From Streptomyces sp. NBC_00820 (GTDB lineage Bacteria > Actinomycetota > Actinomycetes > Streptomycetales > Streptomycetaceae): DNA of 64,000 bases. The stretch's first letter is position 1, and each line of letters opens with the position of its first letter. A model generated the notes under the pieces. The model did not search any database, was not told the origin of the DNA, and worked only from the letters and a program-made list of their open reading frames with translations. The stretch spans positions 3,794,501-3,858,500 of the forward strand of contig NZ_CP108882.1 of assembly GCF_036347055.1 (NCBI RefSeq), given 5' to 3'. This document shows, piece by piece, positions 24,869-34,098 of the stretch. Both the position numbers and the translations under genes were made by a program.

Positions 24869-26398
24869 GTGCGCCACGACCCCGCCCTCACCGCAGCCAC
24901 CCTCCTCGCCCTCACCGGCGGCCCCGCCAACATCACCTCCGTCACCCACTGCATGACCCGCCTCCGCCTGGGCGTCGCCGATCCGGCGACCGTGGACGGG
25001 GCGGGGCTGCGGGCGCTGCCCGCGGTGCTGGGGGTGGTGGAGGACGGGGCCACCTGGCAGCTCGTGCTCGGACCGGGGATCGTCGACCAGGTCACGGCGG
25101 AGTTCGAGGAGGCGGTACGACGGGGACGACGGGCGGGACCGGAGGCCCCCGAGTCCGGGACAGGAACAGCGGCGGGGGCGGGGACGGTGGCGGGAACAGG
25201 GGCGACCGATTCGACACCCGACCCCACCCCCGCCGACAGCGCACCCCCGCGCATCCCCACCCCCACTGCCACCGAACTCGCCGTGCGGGGCGAGCGGTTG
25301 CGGTTGGGGCGGCGGGAGCGCAACGCCACGCCGTTCAAGACCGCCCTGCGCCGCGTCGCCGCCGTCTTCGTCCCGCTGATCCCCGCCCTGATCGGCTGCG
25401 GAATCCTCGCCGGGATCAACGGACTCCTGGTGAACGCGGGCTGGCTGCCGGGACTGACCCCGGCCCTCGCCGCCATCGCGTCCGGGTTCATGGCGCTGAT
25501 CGCGGTGTTCGTGGGCTACAACGCGGCGAAGGAGTTCGGGGGCACCCCGGTGCTGGGCGGAGCGGTGGCGGCCGTGGTCGTGTACCCGGGCGTGGCGAAG
25601 GTGGCGGCGTTCGGGGTGCAGCTGGCCCCCGGGCAGGGCGGTGTCCTCGGGGCGCTCGCGGCCGCGCTGCTGGCGACCAGGGTGGAGAAGTGGTGCCGTG
25701 GCCGGCTGCCGGGCGCGCTGGACGTGCTGCTCACCCCGACCGTGACCGTCCTCGTCTCGGGCCTGGTCACGCTGTACGGCCTGATGTACGCGGCCGGTGC
25801 CGTGGCCTCGGCGATCGGCACGTCGGCCAACTGGCTGCTGTCGACCACGGGCGCCTTCGCCGGGCTGATCCTCGGCGGCCTCTTCCTCCCCCTCGTCATG
25901 CTGGGCCTGCACCAGACCCTGATCCCCATCCACACCACCCTGATCGAGCAGCAGGGCTACACCGTGCTGCTCCCCCTGCTGGCCATGGCGGGCGCCGGCC
26001 AGGTCGGCGGCGCCCTCGCGGTGTACGTCCGCCTGCGCCACGACACCGGCCTGCGTACGACGATCCGCTCGGCGCTCCCCGCGGGACTGCTCGGCGTGGG
26101 CGAGCCCCTGATCTACGGCGTCTCGCTGCCGCTCGGGCGCCCGTTCGTGACCGCGTGCGTGGGCGGGGCGGCGGGCGGCGCGTTCGTCGGGTTCTTCGCG
26201 ATGCTCGGGGACAAGGTGGGGGCGACGGCGATCGGTCCGTCCGGGTGGGCGCTCTTCCCGCTGCTGACGGGGAACCGGGGCCCGGGGACGGCGATCGCCG
26301 TCTACGGGGGCGGGCTGCTCACCGGGTACGCGGTGGGTTTCGCGGCGACGTACCTCTTCGGCTTCGCGCGCCGGCCCGATGTCGCCAAGGCCGCGTGA
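24869..26398 (+). CDS. murP: PTS EIIBC permease, MurP-like
   Basis: 509 residues from GTG 24869, only 15 nt after murQ. EIIB (1-80) has the phosphorylated Cys28 in 'VTHCMTRLRL'. A long disordered Pro/Thr/Ala linker (90-150) leads to the membrane EIIC part with about ten helices and the conserved 'GLHQTLIPIHTTLIEQQGYT' and 'GVGEPLIYGVSLPL' loops. The gene order with murQ and RpiR argues for MurNAc uptake and phosphorylation; the glucose-type EIIA would be shared from elsewhere. Only a weak ribosome site is visible, so coupling to murQ is probable. Confidence 0.88.
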   Translation: MRHDPALTAATLLALTGGPANITSVTHCMTRLRLGVADPATVDGAGLRALPAVLGVVEDGATWQLVLGPGIVDQVTAEFEEAVRRGRRAGPEAPESGTGTAAGAGTVAGTGATDSTPDPTPADSAPPRIPTPTATELAVRGERLRLGRRERNATPFKTALRRVAAVFVPLIPALIGCGILAGINGLLVNAGWLPGLTPALAAIASGFMALIAVFVGYNAAKEFGGTPVLGGAVAAVVVYPGVAKVAAFGVQLAPGQGGVLGALAAALLATRVEKWCRGRLPGALDVLLTPTVTVLVSGLVTLYGLMYAAGAVASAIGTSANWLLSTTGAFAGLILGGLFLPLVMLGLHQTLIPIHTTLIEQQGYTVLLPLLAMAGAGQVGGALAVYVRLRHDTGLRTTIRSALPAGLLGVGEPLIYGVSLPLGRPFVTACVGGAAGGAFVGFFAMLGDKVGATAIGPSGWALFPLLTGNRGPGTAIAVYGGGLLTGYAVGFAATYLFGFARRPDVAKAA

Positions 26399-26428
26399 CG
26401 GACGGTCCCGGCCGGTCGTTGCCCGGGC

Positions 26429-26650
26429 ATGATGAAGAAGCTGTTCGCCACCGCCGCCCTCACCGCCTCCGCTGCCGCCGCCCTGGCCTCCCCCGCGCAC
26501 GCCGACGACCACTGGACCGCCACCGGCACCGCGAAGTGCGCGAGCGACCTCGCGGTGTTCCCGGCGCTGAAGGCCGTCTCCCCCCTCCCGCTGCAGCCCC
26601 CCGCGGCCCCGGCATGCGGCGGGGGAAGCCTCCTCCAGCACAAGGGCTGA
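26429..26650 (+). CDS. Small secreted protein
   Basis: 73 residues. Lys at 3-4, a hydrophobic Ala-rich core and 'SPAHADD' form a signal peptide with probable cleavage after Ala26 ('AHA'). The mature peptide is about 47 residues with two cysteines (37 and 63) that could form a disulfide. No family is recognised. It lies 30 nt after murP but has its own start context. Confidence 0.7.
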   Translation: MMKKLFATAALTASAAAALASPAHADDHWTATGTAKCASDLAVFPALKAVSPLPLQPPAAPACGGGSLLQHKG

Positions 26651-26754
26651 CCCGTACGGGCGCTGCGGGCCGTACGACGGCGCGGGTGGGAAAAACAGAC
26701 CCGGCCGGAGGCCGGGTGCCCCACACCCTCCCCCGCACCGCTACCGTCGAACCC

Positions 26755-27330
26755 ATGAACCACGCCCAGCTCACCGCCCTCGGTCGCGCCCTCCGGCTGC
26801 TCGGAGAGCACGGGGAGGCGCTGACCACCGACACGCCGGACGCACGCCTGCACGAGGTCAAGGCCGATCTGCGGCGGGCCCTGGACCTGGTGGAGGACAG
26901 CGTCGCGGGCGGCGCTCCCACGACCCGGTGCCCCGAACACCCGTACGGGCCCGTCGACAAGAGCGCCCAGGATCTGTGCCTGCTCTGCGAGACCCGGCGG
27001 CGGACCGCCCGGCGGTCGGAGTTCCACGGCGGGAGCGGGCGGGGCGGACCGGAGACACCCGCGACCTCCCCTTCCCGGTACGGGGTGCGGGAAGACCGGC
27101 CGCAGCCCCAGCAGCGCTGGCTGCCGGAGGCGTGGAACGGCCGCGAGTGGCAGCTGTGCGGGACCCCGCGCCGCGACCGGCACGAGGCCGAGGCCTACCT
27201 GGCCGCCCAGCGGCGCGGCTCCCGGGCCGCCATGGCGTACCGGCTCGTGCACGAGTTCACCGACTACGAGGTGCTGCGCATCTGGGGCACCCCGGTCAAG
27301 GTCGACATCGAGCCGCTGGGAAACCTGTAG
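26755..27330 (+). CDS. Hypothetical protein with possible zinc-binding cysteines
   Basis: 191 residues. N-terminal helix ('LTALGRALRLLGEHGEALTT'), then 'CPEHPYGPVD' and 'DLCLLCETRR', a potential metal site; a disordered Gly/Arg segment; then 'AWNGREWQLCGTPRRDRHEA' and a conserved-looking C-terminal half. TACCGT (26742-26747) stands 7 nt before ATG with no Shine-Dalgarno: leaderless. Unknown function. Confidence 0.78.
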   Translation: MNHAQLTALGRALRLLGEHGEALTTDTPDARLHEVKADLRRALDLVEDSVAGGAPTTRCPEHPYGPVDKSAQDLCLLCETRRRTARRSEFHGGSGRGGPETPATSPSRYGVREDRPQPQQRWLPEAWNGREWQLCGTPRRDRHEAEAYLAAQRRGSRAAMAYRLVHEFTDYEVLRIWGTPVKVDIEPLGNL

Positions 27331-27363
27331 AGCCGCCGAGGCCCGACACCCGGGCGCCGCGAC

Positions 27364-27477
27364 GCGAGGTCAGCACACGCCGCCACCCCGCCGGCCTGCC
27401 GCACGCCGGTCGGCGACCCGGCGAGGTCAGCACACCCCGCCACCCCGCCGGCCTGCCGCACGCCGGTCGGCGACCCG
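27364..27477. repeat. 57-bp tandem duplication at a gene 3' end
   Basis: Copies at 27364-27420 and 27421-27477 differ at one position only (CACACG versus CACACC). The right copy holds the last 17 codons and stop of the leftward membrane protein; the left copy is an extra, untranslated version including a second stop. The length is 19 codons. Confidence 0.92.
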
Positions 27478-27828
27478 TACGCGAAGGCGCCCCGCCGTGG
27501 CATAGACGAGCACGGCGACCGTCGCCGCGAACCCCGTGGCCAGCGTGTCCGCGACATTTCCGTCCAGGCCCGGCCGCAGCTCGGCGGCGAGTCCGAGCAT
27601 GGTGACGGCTCCCGCGAGGGCCGCGGCGATGACAGCCGTCCAGTCACGGTGCCGCACCGCCAGCCACTGACCGAGCCCCACCCAGAGAAGGGCGGCGACC
27701 GGAAGGCCCGGCTCATCGAGCGCGGCGATCACGACGTACCCCACAAAGCTGACCAGCCAGCAGCCCGCAACCGCGAGCCCGGCCTCCTTCCACGAGACGC
27801 CTCGTCCCGCTGAACCGCGCACCCTCAC
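27427..27828 (-). CDS. Small integral membrane protein
   Basis: 133 residues from GTG 27828 (AAAGGG immediately upstream). Three to four hydrophobic segments ('GCWLVSFVGYVVIAAL', 'VAALLWVGLGQWLAV', 'VIAAALAGAVTMLGLA', then one more) and an Arg-rich tail. No family recognised. The tail is partly made of the 57-bp duplicated unit. Confidence 0.7.
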   Translation of the reverse strand: MRVRGSAGRGVSWKEAGLAVAGCWLVSFVGYVVIAALDEPGLPVAALLWVGLGQWLAVRHRDWTAVIAAALAGAVTMLGLAAELRPGLDGNVADTLATGFAATVAVLVYATAGRLRVRVADRRAAGRRGGGVC

Positions 27829-28025
27829 GCCCTTTCCCCAAGGCCCCTCGGCCCGAAGCTCGCGTTCCGGGCCGAGGCGTGGACGGTCTTCGTCGAGAAG
27901 CCCGGCCGGGCTGCCCCGCAGCCGTCCCGAAGCTCAAGAGTCGGGCTCCGAGCCGTCTTTGTTCGGATTGGGTGGCGGGTCTCAACCCACCCACCCTCCC
28001 CGCGAGTTGACTTGAAGCGACCGGC

Positions 28026-28055
28026 TTGCCACGGAGGGTGACGAGGGGCTAGCGT
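28026..28055 (+). promoter_or_regulatory. Promoter of the HTH-Uma2 pair
   Basis: TTGCCA (28026-28031), 18-nt spacer, TAGCGT (28050-28055). Predicted start near 28062, leaving a leader of about 75 nt that begins with a strong hairpin. Confidence 0.6.
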
Positions 28056-28070
28056 CCCGACCAACGAAAC

Positions 28071-28103
28071 GCCCCCGCTCGGTGCGCCAACACCTGCGGG
28101 GGC
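28071..28103 (+). promoter_or_regulatory. Structured 5' leader hairpin of the HTH-Uma2 pair
   Basis: GCCCCCGC (28071-28078) pairs with GCGGGGGC (28096-28103), with an inner GGTG/CACC stem and a six-base loop. It follows the predicted transcription start by about 10 nt and ends 32 nt before the ATG. No T-tract follows, so it looks like a leader structure rather than a terminator. Confidence 0.65.
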
Positions 28104-28135
28104 TACCTACGAGATCGAAGGAAGAATTCGGTCCC

Positions 28136-29017
28136 ATGGCTGATGCTCAGCTTAGTGCCGCCGCCCCGTCCACGCACGCCTTCCCGCACCCAATGGCCAA
28201 CCCCGGCTACGGAAAGCGCGCCGCACCCGATCAACTCCCCCGTGCCGCGAACGACTTCGCGCACCTTCCGCCCCGCGAAGCGGCGATCGCCGCATACGTC
28301 GACCGCCTCCCCAACGGTGCCGACATCTCCGTGAAGACGCTGGCCAAGCACCTCCCGTACGGCCAGTGCGCCCTGCGTACGGCGCTCAACAACCTCCAGC
28401 GGACAGGCCACTTGCGGCGGGGCCGCGAACATCTGACCGACTCGGGGAGCCAGCGGTGGATCACCCGATCGTGGTGGTCCAGGACAGCACGCGACGACGA
28501 CTGGTGGGCCACGTTCGTGCGGGGCGACGTGCCGAAGGAGCATGAGCCACCGCCCGCCGGGAAGCCCCCCACCCGCGCCCGCGCCTACGTCCTCCTCGCG
28601 GCCCTCGGTCGCACGGCCCCGGTGCTGTCCCTGTCGGCGGCGGCCTGTGCGGAACTCGCCCCGCTGGTGGCCGAGTGGTTCAGCAGGGGCGCCACCGAGG
28701 CGGACGTACTACGCGCCCTGACCGCCGGCCTGCCGGTCCCCGTCCACAGCCCGGTCGCCCTTGTCGCCCGCAGGCTGCGCGACAAGATCCCCCCGGAACC
28801 CCTGCCCGTCCCCCGCCCGCCCCTACGCGTCCTGGAGTGCGCGAAGTGCGGGATCCCGGGCCGCCCGGAGAGCCTGCCGGGCGGTGTGTGCGGACGGTGC
28901 CGGGGCGAGACCGTCCCGCCTGCCCCCACCATCCTGCTGCGGCCCTCCGCAGTCCACGCCCACGCGGCCGCGACCCGCGCCGCCATGGCCGACCGAGGAG
29001 AGAGGCCACGCGTATGA
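28136..29017 (+). CDS. Helix-turn-helix protein with C-terminal zinc-ribbon-like end
   Basis: 293 residues. A winged-helix-like domain (about 45-115, 'DISVKTLAKHLPYGQCALRT' then 'LQRTGHLRRGREHL') is followed by 'RARAYVLLAALGRTAPVLSL', a helical region, and a C-terminal 'CAKCGIPGRPESLPGGVCGR' with CxxC...CxxC spacing. Often annotated MarR- or HTH-family in Streptomyces and paired with Uma2 genes; biochemistry unknown. ATG 28136 has GAAGGAAG upstream. Its stop overlaps an upstream ATG for the next frame as ATGA (29014-29017). Confidence 0.85.
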   Translation: MADAQLSAAAPSTHAFPHPMANPGYGKRAAPDQLPRAANDFAHLPPREAAIAAYVDRLPNGADISVKTLAKHLPYGQCALRTALNNLQRTGHLRRGREHLTDSGSQRWITRSWWSRTARDDDWWATFVRGDVPKEHEPPPAGKPPTRARAYVLLAALGRTAPVLSLSAAACAELAPLVAEWFSRGATEADVLRALTAGLPVPVHSPVALVARRLRDKIPPEPLPVPRPPLRVLECAKCGIPGRPESLPGGVCGRCRGETVPPAPTILLRPSAVHAHAAATRAAMADRGERPRV

Positions 29018-29076
29018 CCGCTCCGACCGTCCGAAAGCAGTCGGCCAGGGCACGATGGGAGGAAGGAGGCAATGCC

Positions 29077-29757
29077 ATGACCCGTGACACCGCCGAACGC
29101 CCCCAGATGTCCGTCGAGGACTTCGAGGAACTTGTCCGCAGGGCTCCGAGGGAGCTGCGGAACCGACTGGAGTTCCTCGGCGGACGGCTGTGCGTGCGCC
29201 ACGGCCCGCTCGACGTCGAGGAGTTCGAGGAGCTGGCCGCGGCAGCCCCCGAAACCGTGCGGCTTGAGTACGTCAACGGAAAAGTCGAGGTCAAGGCAGT
29301 GCCGGACGGCAACCACCGCTCCATTTTCATGTGGCTGCTGCGCCAGTGCATGCAGCATCGCCCTGACCTGGACCTGGTGCCGGAGTCCGGTGTCAGGGCC
29401 GAGGCCTACCGCAAGGGCCGCGCCCGTACGGACGGGACCCTCGTGCCGGTTGACCACTTCATCGGCGACGGCGAGTGGTCAGAGCCCGACGGCGCCCTCA
29501 TGGCGGTGGAGATCACCTCCCACGACCGCGACACCGACCAGCGCGACCGCGTCGACAAGCCCATCGGCTACGCGGAGGCGGAAATCCCCGTCTACCTGCT
29601 CATCGACCGGGACCACAACACGCTCACGGTGTACAGCGAACCGAAGGCCGGCCGGTACCTGCAGGCGCCGTCCTACCCGTGGGGAGCGACCGTCGAACTC
29701 CCCGCCCCTGTGAACATCACCCTCGACACGGAGGGGCTCAAGATCTACGCCGAGTGA
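29077..29757 (+). CDS. Uma2-family (putative PD-(D/E)XK) protein
   Basis: 226 residues. 'MSVEDFEELVRRAP', 'LEYVNGKVEVKAVP', 'EPDGALMAVEITSHDRDTDQ' and 'KPIGYAEAEIPVYLLIDRD' fit the Uma2 family, which has a restriction-endonuclease-like core with Asp and Glu-x-Thr/Lys active residues. Nuclease action has not been shown for most members. ATG 29077 has GGAGGAAGGAGG 7 nt upstream and is preferred; the in-frame ATG 29014, which overlaps the previous stop, would add 21 residues. Confidence 0.87.
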   Translation: MTRDTAERPQMSVEDFEELVRRAPRELRNRLEFLGGRLCVRHGPLDVEEFEELAAAAPETVRLEYVNGKVEVKAVPDGNHRSIFMWLLRQCMQHRPDLDLVPESGVRAEAYRKGRARTDGTLVPVDHFIGDGEWSEPDGALMAVEITSHDRDTDQRDRVDKPIGYAEAEIPVYLLIDRDHNTLTVYSEPKAGRYLQAPSYPWGATVELPAPVNITLDTEGLKIYAE

Positions 29758-29777
29758 CGCCCCGGCCGGCGACACGT

Positions 29778-29814
29778 GTGGGCGGCACCCCGACAACACC
29801 GGGATGCCGCCCAC
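29778..29814. terminator. Bidirectional terminator hairpin
   Basis: GTGGGCGGCA (29778-29787) pairs with TGCCGCCCAC (29805-29814), with an extra CCC/GGG inside. It separates the convergent Uma2 and flavin oxidoreductase genes. Confidence 0.85.
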
Positions 29815-29832
29815 GTACCCGCGAAAGCCGGG

Positions 29833-30960
29833 TCAGCTCAGCGACTGCAGCGCGGCGGCGTCGTACGGCTTCAGCTCGTCGAAGCGGTCGGCGAGGACCT
29901 TGGCGGCCCACTCCGGGTCCTGGAGCAGCGCGCGGCCGACGGCGACCATGTCGTACTGCTCGTCCTCCAGGCCGTCCAGGAGGTCGTCGATGCCCTTGAC
30001 CGGGGAGCCCTCACCGGTGAACGCCTTGACGAAGTCGCCGTCGAGGCCGACCGAGCCGACGGTGATGACCGGCTTGCCGGTGATCTTCTTGGTCCAGCCG
30101 GCGAGGTTGAGGTCGGAGCCCTCGAACTCGGGCAGCCAGTAGCGGCGGGTGGAGGCGTGGAAGGCGTCGACGCCGGCGGCGGCCAGCGGCGCGAGGATGG
30201 CCTCCAGCTCCTCGGGGGTCTCGGCGAGACGCGCGGTGTAGTCCTGCTGCTTCCACTGCGAGAAGCGGAAGAGGACCGGGAAGTCGGGGGAGACGGCCGC
30301 GCGGACCGCGGCGACGATCTCCGCCGCGAACTTGGTGCGGGCCACCGGGTCGCCGCCGTAGGCGTCGGTGCGCTGGTTGGTGCCCTCCCACAGGAACTGG
30401 TCGACGAGGTAGCCGTGGGCGCCGTGGATCTCGACGCCGTCCATGCCGATGCGCTCGGCGGCGGCCGCGGCCTCGGCGAACGCGTCGATGACGTCGTCCA
30501 GGTCGTCCTGCGTCATGGCCTTGCCCTTGGCCTCGGCACCCGCCTTGTGGATGCCCGACGGGCCCATGGCGGGGGCGTCGGCGAACGGCGGCTCGCCCTG
30601 CCTGCGGACCATGCCGATGTGCCACAGCTGCGGCATGATCGTGCCGCCCGCCGCGTGCACGGCCTCGACGACCTTCGCCCAGCCTGCCAGCTGCTCCTCG
30701 CCGTGGAAGCGGGGCACGCGGTCGCTCTGGCCGGCCGAGTCGTGGCCCACGTAGGTGCCCTCGGTGATGATCAGGCCGACACCCGCGGCGGCGCGGCGCG
30801 CGTAGTACGACACCACGTCCTCACCGGGGACGCCCTCGGGGGAGAACATCCGGGTCATCGGGGCCATGACGATCCGGTTGGGAACGGTCAGGCCGTTGAG
30901 CACGATCGGACGGGACAGGATCTGGGCCGCGCGGGAGGCGGCGGGCGTCGTGACGGTCAC
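29833..30960 (-). CDS. NADH:flavin oxidoreductase, Old Yellow Enzyme family
   Basis: 375 residues. The FMN-binding TIM barrel begins 'LFSRPIVLNGLTVPNRIVMA'-like, with 'GLIITEGTYVGHDSAGQ', 'MPQLWHIGM' and 'DGVEIHGAHGYLVDQF' (FMN- and substrate-binding His-Gly-Ala-His), then 'RTDAYGG'. OYEs reduce activated C=C bonds using NAD(P)H. GTG 30960 has GGAG 8 nt upstream. A nearby cluster of dyads suggests control by a TetR- or MarR-type regulator, but none is adjacent. Confidence 0.94.
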   Translation of the reverse strand: MTVTTPAASRAAQILSRPIVLNGLTVPNRIVMAPMTRMFSPEGVPGEDVVSYYARRAAAGVGLIITEGTYVGHDSAGQSDRVPRFHGEEQLAGWAKVVEAVHAAGGTIMPQLWHIGMVRRQGEPPFADAPAMGPSGIHKAGAEAKGKAMTQDDLDDVIDAFAEAAAAAERIGMDGVEIHGAHGYLVDQFLWEGTNQRTDAYGGDPVARTKFAAEIVAAVRAAVSPDFPVLFRFSQWKQQDYTARLAETPEELEAILAPLAAAGVDAFHASTRRYWLPEFEGSDLNLAGWTKKITGKPVITVGSVGLDGDFVKAFTGEGSPVKGIDDLLDGLEDEQYDMVAVGRALLQDPEWAAKVLADRFDELKPYDAAALQSLS

Positions 30961-30983
30961 GCGGGGGGCTCCTCGTGAGTGAC

Positions 30984-31036
30984 GGTTTCGACCAGCCGGC
31001 GGAAACCAGCTGGTATGTGCACGCGCATTGGTGCAC
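30984..31036. promoter_or_regulatory. Cluster of dyads upstream of the OYE gene
   Basis: Three overlapping symmetric elements: GGTTTC...GAAACC (30984-31007), ACCAGCTGGT (31005-31014) and GTGCAC-N8-GTGCAC (31017-31036). They lie 24-76 nt before the OYE start, where an operator would act. No match to a named consensus. Confidence 0.4.
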
Positions 31037-31109
31037 TTCCTTAAGCAACCGAGAGTACGACGCCCCGCATTCCGTTCCCTCGCGGGCCCCCGTGTGACCC
31101 CGGACACGC

Positions 31110-31153
31110 CCGAGGGCGGCACCTCCTGCCGGAACAGGGGGTGCCGCCCTCGG
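31110..31153 (-). terminator. groEL terminator
   Basis: CCGAGGGCGGCACC (31110-31123) pairs with GGTGCCGCCCTCGG (31140-31153), a 14-bp perfect stem, 27 nt after the groEL stop. Confidence 0.85.
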
Positions 31154-31179
31154 TAAGGACGTTGATCGACCGGGGTCGA

Positions 31180-32910
<1,731 letters not shown>

Positions 32911-32947
32911 TCACCGACCCGGTCCTTCGTTGTCACTCTCACCTTCA

Positions 32948-32991
32948 GAGTGCTAACGCAATGATTAGCACTCGGCATGCCCGAGTGCAAG
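32948..32991 (-). promoter_or_regulatory. CIRCE (HrcA operator) with overlapping promoter and third half-site
   Basis: TTAGCACTC-N9-GAGTGCAAG (32965-32991) is a CIRCE with two mismatches in one arm. A further half-site GAGTGCTAA (32948-32956) lies 8 bp away, so three half-sites alternate. In the groEL direction TTGCAC (32990-32985), 17-nt spacer, TAATCA forms a promoter lying within the CIRCE, as expected for HrcA repression. Confidence 0.9.
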
Positions 32992-33130
32992 GCTGCGCCC
33001 GCGAAGCGGGCTCGAATAGGGGTGGTGGTCGGGCGACGGGCGGGCGCAAGCGCCTCGGGGGATGCAGCGAGAGCGTCAGCCGCGCGCGAACAGGCGCCGG
33101 GCGAGGCGGTCCGGCGGCCGCCGGACACGA

Positions 33131-33167
33131 CGAAGGGCCCGCACCCTGTGCCGGTGCGGGCCCTTCG
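33131..33167 (-). terminator. Terminator of the cold-shock gene
   Basis: CGAAGGGCCCGCACC (33131-33145) pairs with GGTGCGGGCCCTTCG (33153-33167), a 15-bp perfect stem with a 7-nt loop, 13 nt after the cold-shock stop. Confidence 0.88.
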
Positions 33168-33179
33168 CTGCGAAAACGT

Positions 33180-33383
33180 TCAGGCGGTGACGCGAACCAT
33201 GTCGGCCTGCGGGCCCTTCTGGCCCTGCGAGATCTCGAACTCGACCCGCTGGCCCTCTTCCAGGGTGCGGTAACCGTCCATCTGAATGGCGCTGTAATGG
33301 ACGAAGACGTCCGCGCCACCGTCGACCGCGATGAAGCCGTAGCCCTTCTCCGCGTTGAACCACTTGACGGTGCCCTGAGCCAT
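33180..33383 (-). CDS. Cold-shock protein (CspA/ScoF-type)
   Basis: 67 residues, the standard length: '[20 protein letters not shown]' with RNP1 'KGYGFI' and RNP2 'DVFVHYSAI'. Binds single-stranded RNA and acts as an RNA chaperone in the family. ATG 33383 follows GGGGAG at 6 nt; an upstream in-frame start is unsupported. A long AT-richer region upstream suggests a long regulated leader, as is usual for cold-shock genes. Confidence 0.95.
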   Translation of the reverse strand: MAQGTVKWFNAEKGYGFIAVDGGADVFVHYSAIQMDGYRTLEEGQRVEFEISQGQKGPQADMVRVTA

Positions 33384-33737
33384 GCCTAACTCCCCTATTA
33401 CTGGCCCTTGCACAGATCCACCCTTCGCGGACCCGGGTCAGACCTCGCCCCCCATCGGTCGGGGGCGTGCGCCGGAACGCGTCGACCGCGGCCGAATGTA
33501 TCTGCCCAACTGCCCTCTGCAACAGGTCAATCGGACGAGAATTCCAGAAGAGCGCGGTCCGGAATGTGGCGAGAATTCGCCTGAATTCAGGGCAAGTCGG
33601 GCCCTGCAAAAACCACAAATGCCGCAAACAACCCGGGCATTTTGGCTACTTCTTATCGGGCGCGCGGCATGAATCCAGTGCTCCCGACCAGTGGCCCAGG
33701 AGCGCGTTCCCCAACTCTACCGTGCTCAATCACGCAG
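33384..33737. other. 354-bp intergenic region, probable cold-shock leader
   Basis: Noticeably richer in A+T than its surroundings. It holds a perfect palindrome CCTGAATTCAGG (33580-33591) and several GAATTC-containing segments. It should carry the promoter and a long 5' leader of the cold-shock gene. No convincing -35/-10 pair with correct spacing and no reading frame were found. Confidence 0.5.
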
Positions 33738-33774
33738 AATGGCCCCCTCCGCTTCTCTCACGGAGGGGGCCATT
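33738..33774 (-). terminator. Terminator of the metM-metO unit
   Basis: AATGGCCCCCTCCG (33738-33751) pairs with CGGAGGGGGCCATT (33761-33774), a 14-bp perfect stem with a 9-nt loop, 48 nt after the metO stop. Confidence 0.9.
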
Positions 33775-33822
33775 CGATGAACAGTCGGTAACCGCGATTA
33801 CCGAAGGTAATACCGGGCCCTG

Positions 33823-34098
33823 TCAGCCGCCCGCGACGGCCGGAATGATGGAGACGCCGGCACCGTCCGGGGTGACCGTCTCCAGGCCCCGCTCGAAACG
33901 CACGTCGTCGTCATTGACGTACACGTTGACGAAACGGCGCAGCTTGCCCTGGTCGTCCAGTACCCGGGCGGCGATCCCCGTGTGGTGCTTCTCCAGGTTC
34001 TCGATGACCTCGGCCAGCGTCGCCCCTTCGGCGGCGACCTCGGCCTGACCACCGGTATAGGTACGCAGGATGGTCGGAATGCGAACGGTCACGCTCAT
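33823..34098 (-). CDS. metO: MoaD/ThiS-fold sulfur-carrier protein, probable MetO
   Basis: 91 residues of beta-grasp ubiquitin-like fold ending in the essential Gly-Gly ('IIPAVAGG'), the site of C-terminal thiocarboxylation. The start overlaps the stop of the threonine-synthase-like gene as ATGA (34095-34098), so the two are coupled and share the SAM riboswitch. In Streptomyces such a pair (MetM with carrier MetO) has been reported to convert O-phosphohomoserine to homocysteine. A molybdopterin or thiamine role is unlikely, because no such genes are near. Confidence 0.85.
   Translation of the reverse strand: MSVTVRIPTILRTYTGGQAEVAAEGATLAEVIENLEKHHTGIAARVLDDQGKLRRFVNVYVNDDDVRFERGLETVTPDGAGVSIIPAVAGG

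Noticed and set aside
23627..26641. Leftward open frame of about 1000 codons opposite murQ-murP
   Set aside because: Low-complexity Gly/Arg/Glu composition, no motifs, and well-recognised genes on the other strand.
29014..29076. Start of the Uma2 gene at the overlapping ATG
   Set aside because: Possible, but the near-perfect Shine-Dalgarno before ATG 29077 and the unlike composition of the extra 21 residues favour the later start.
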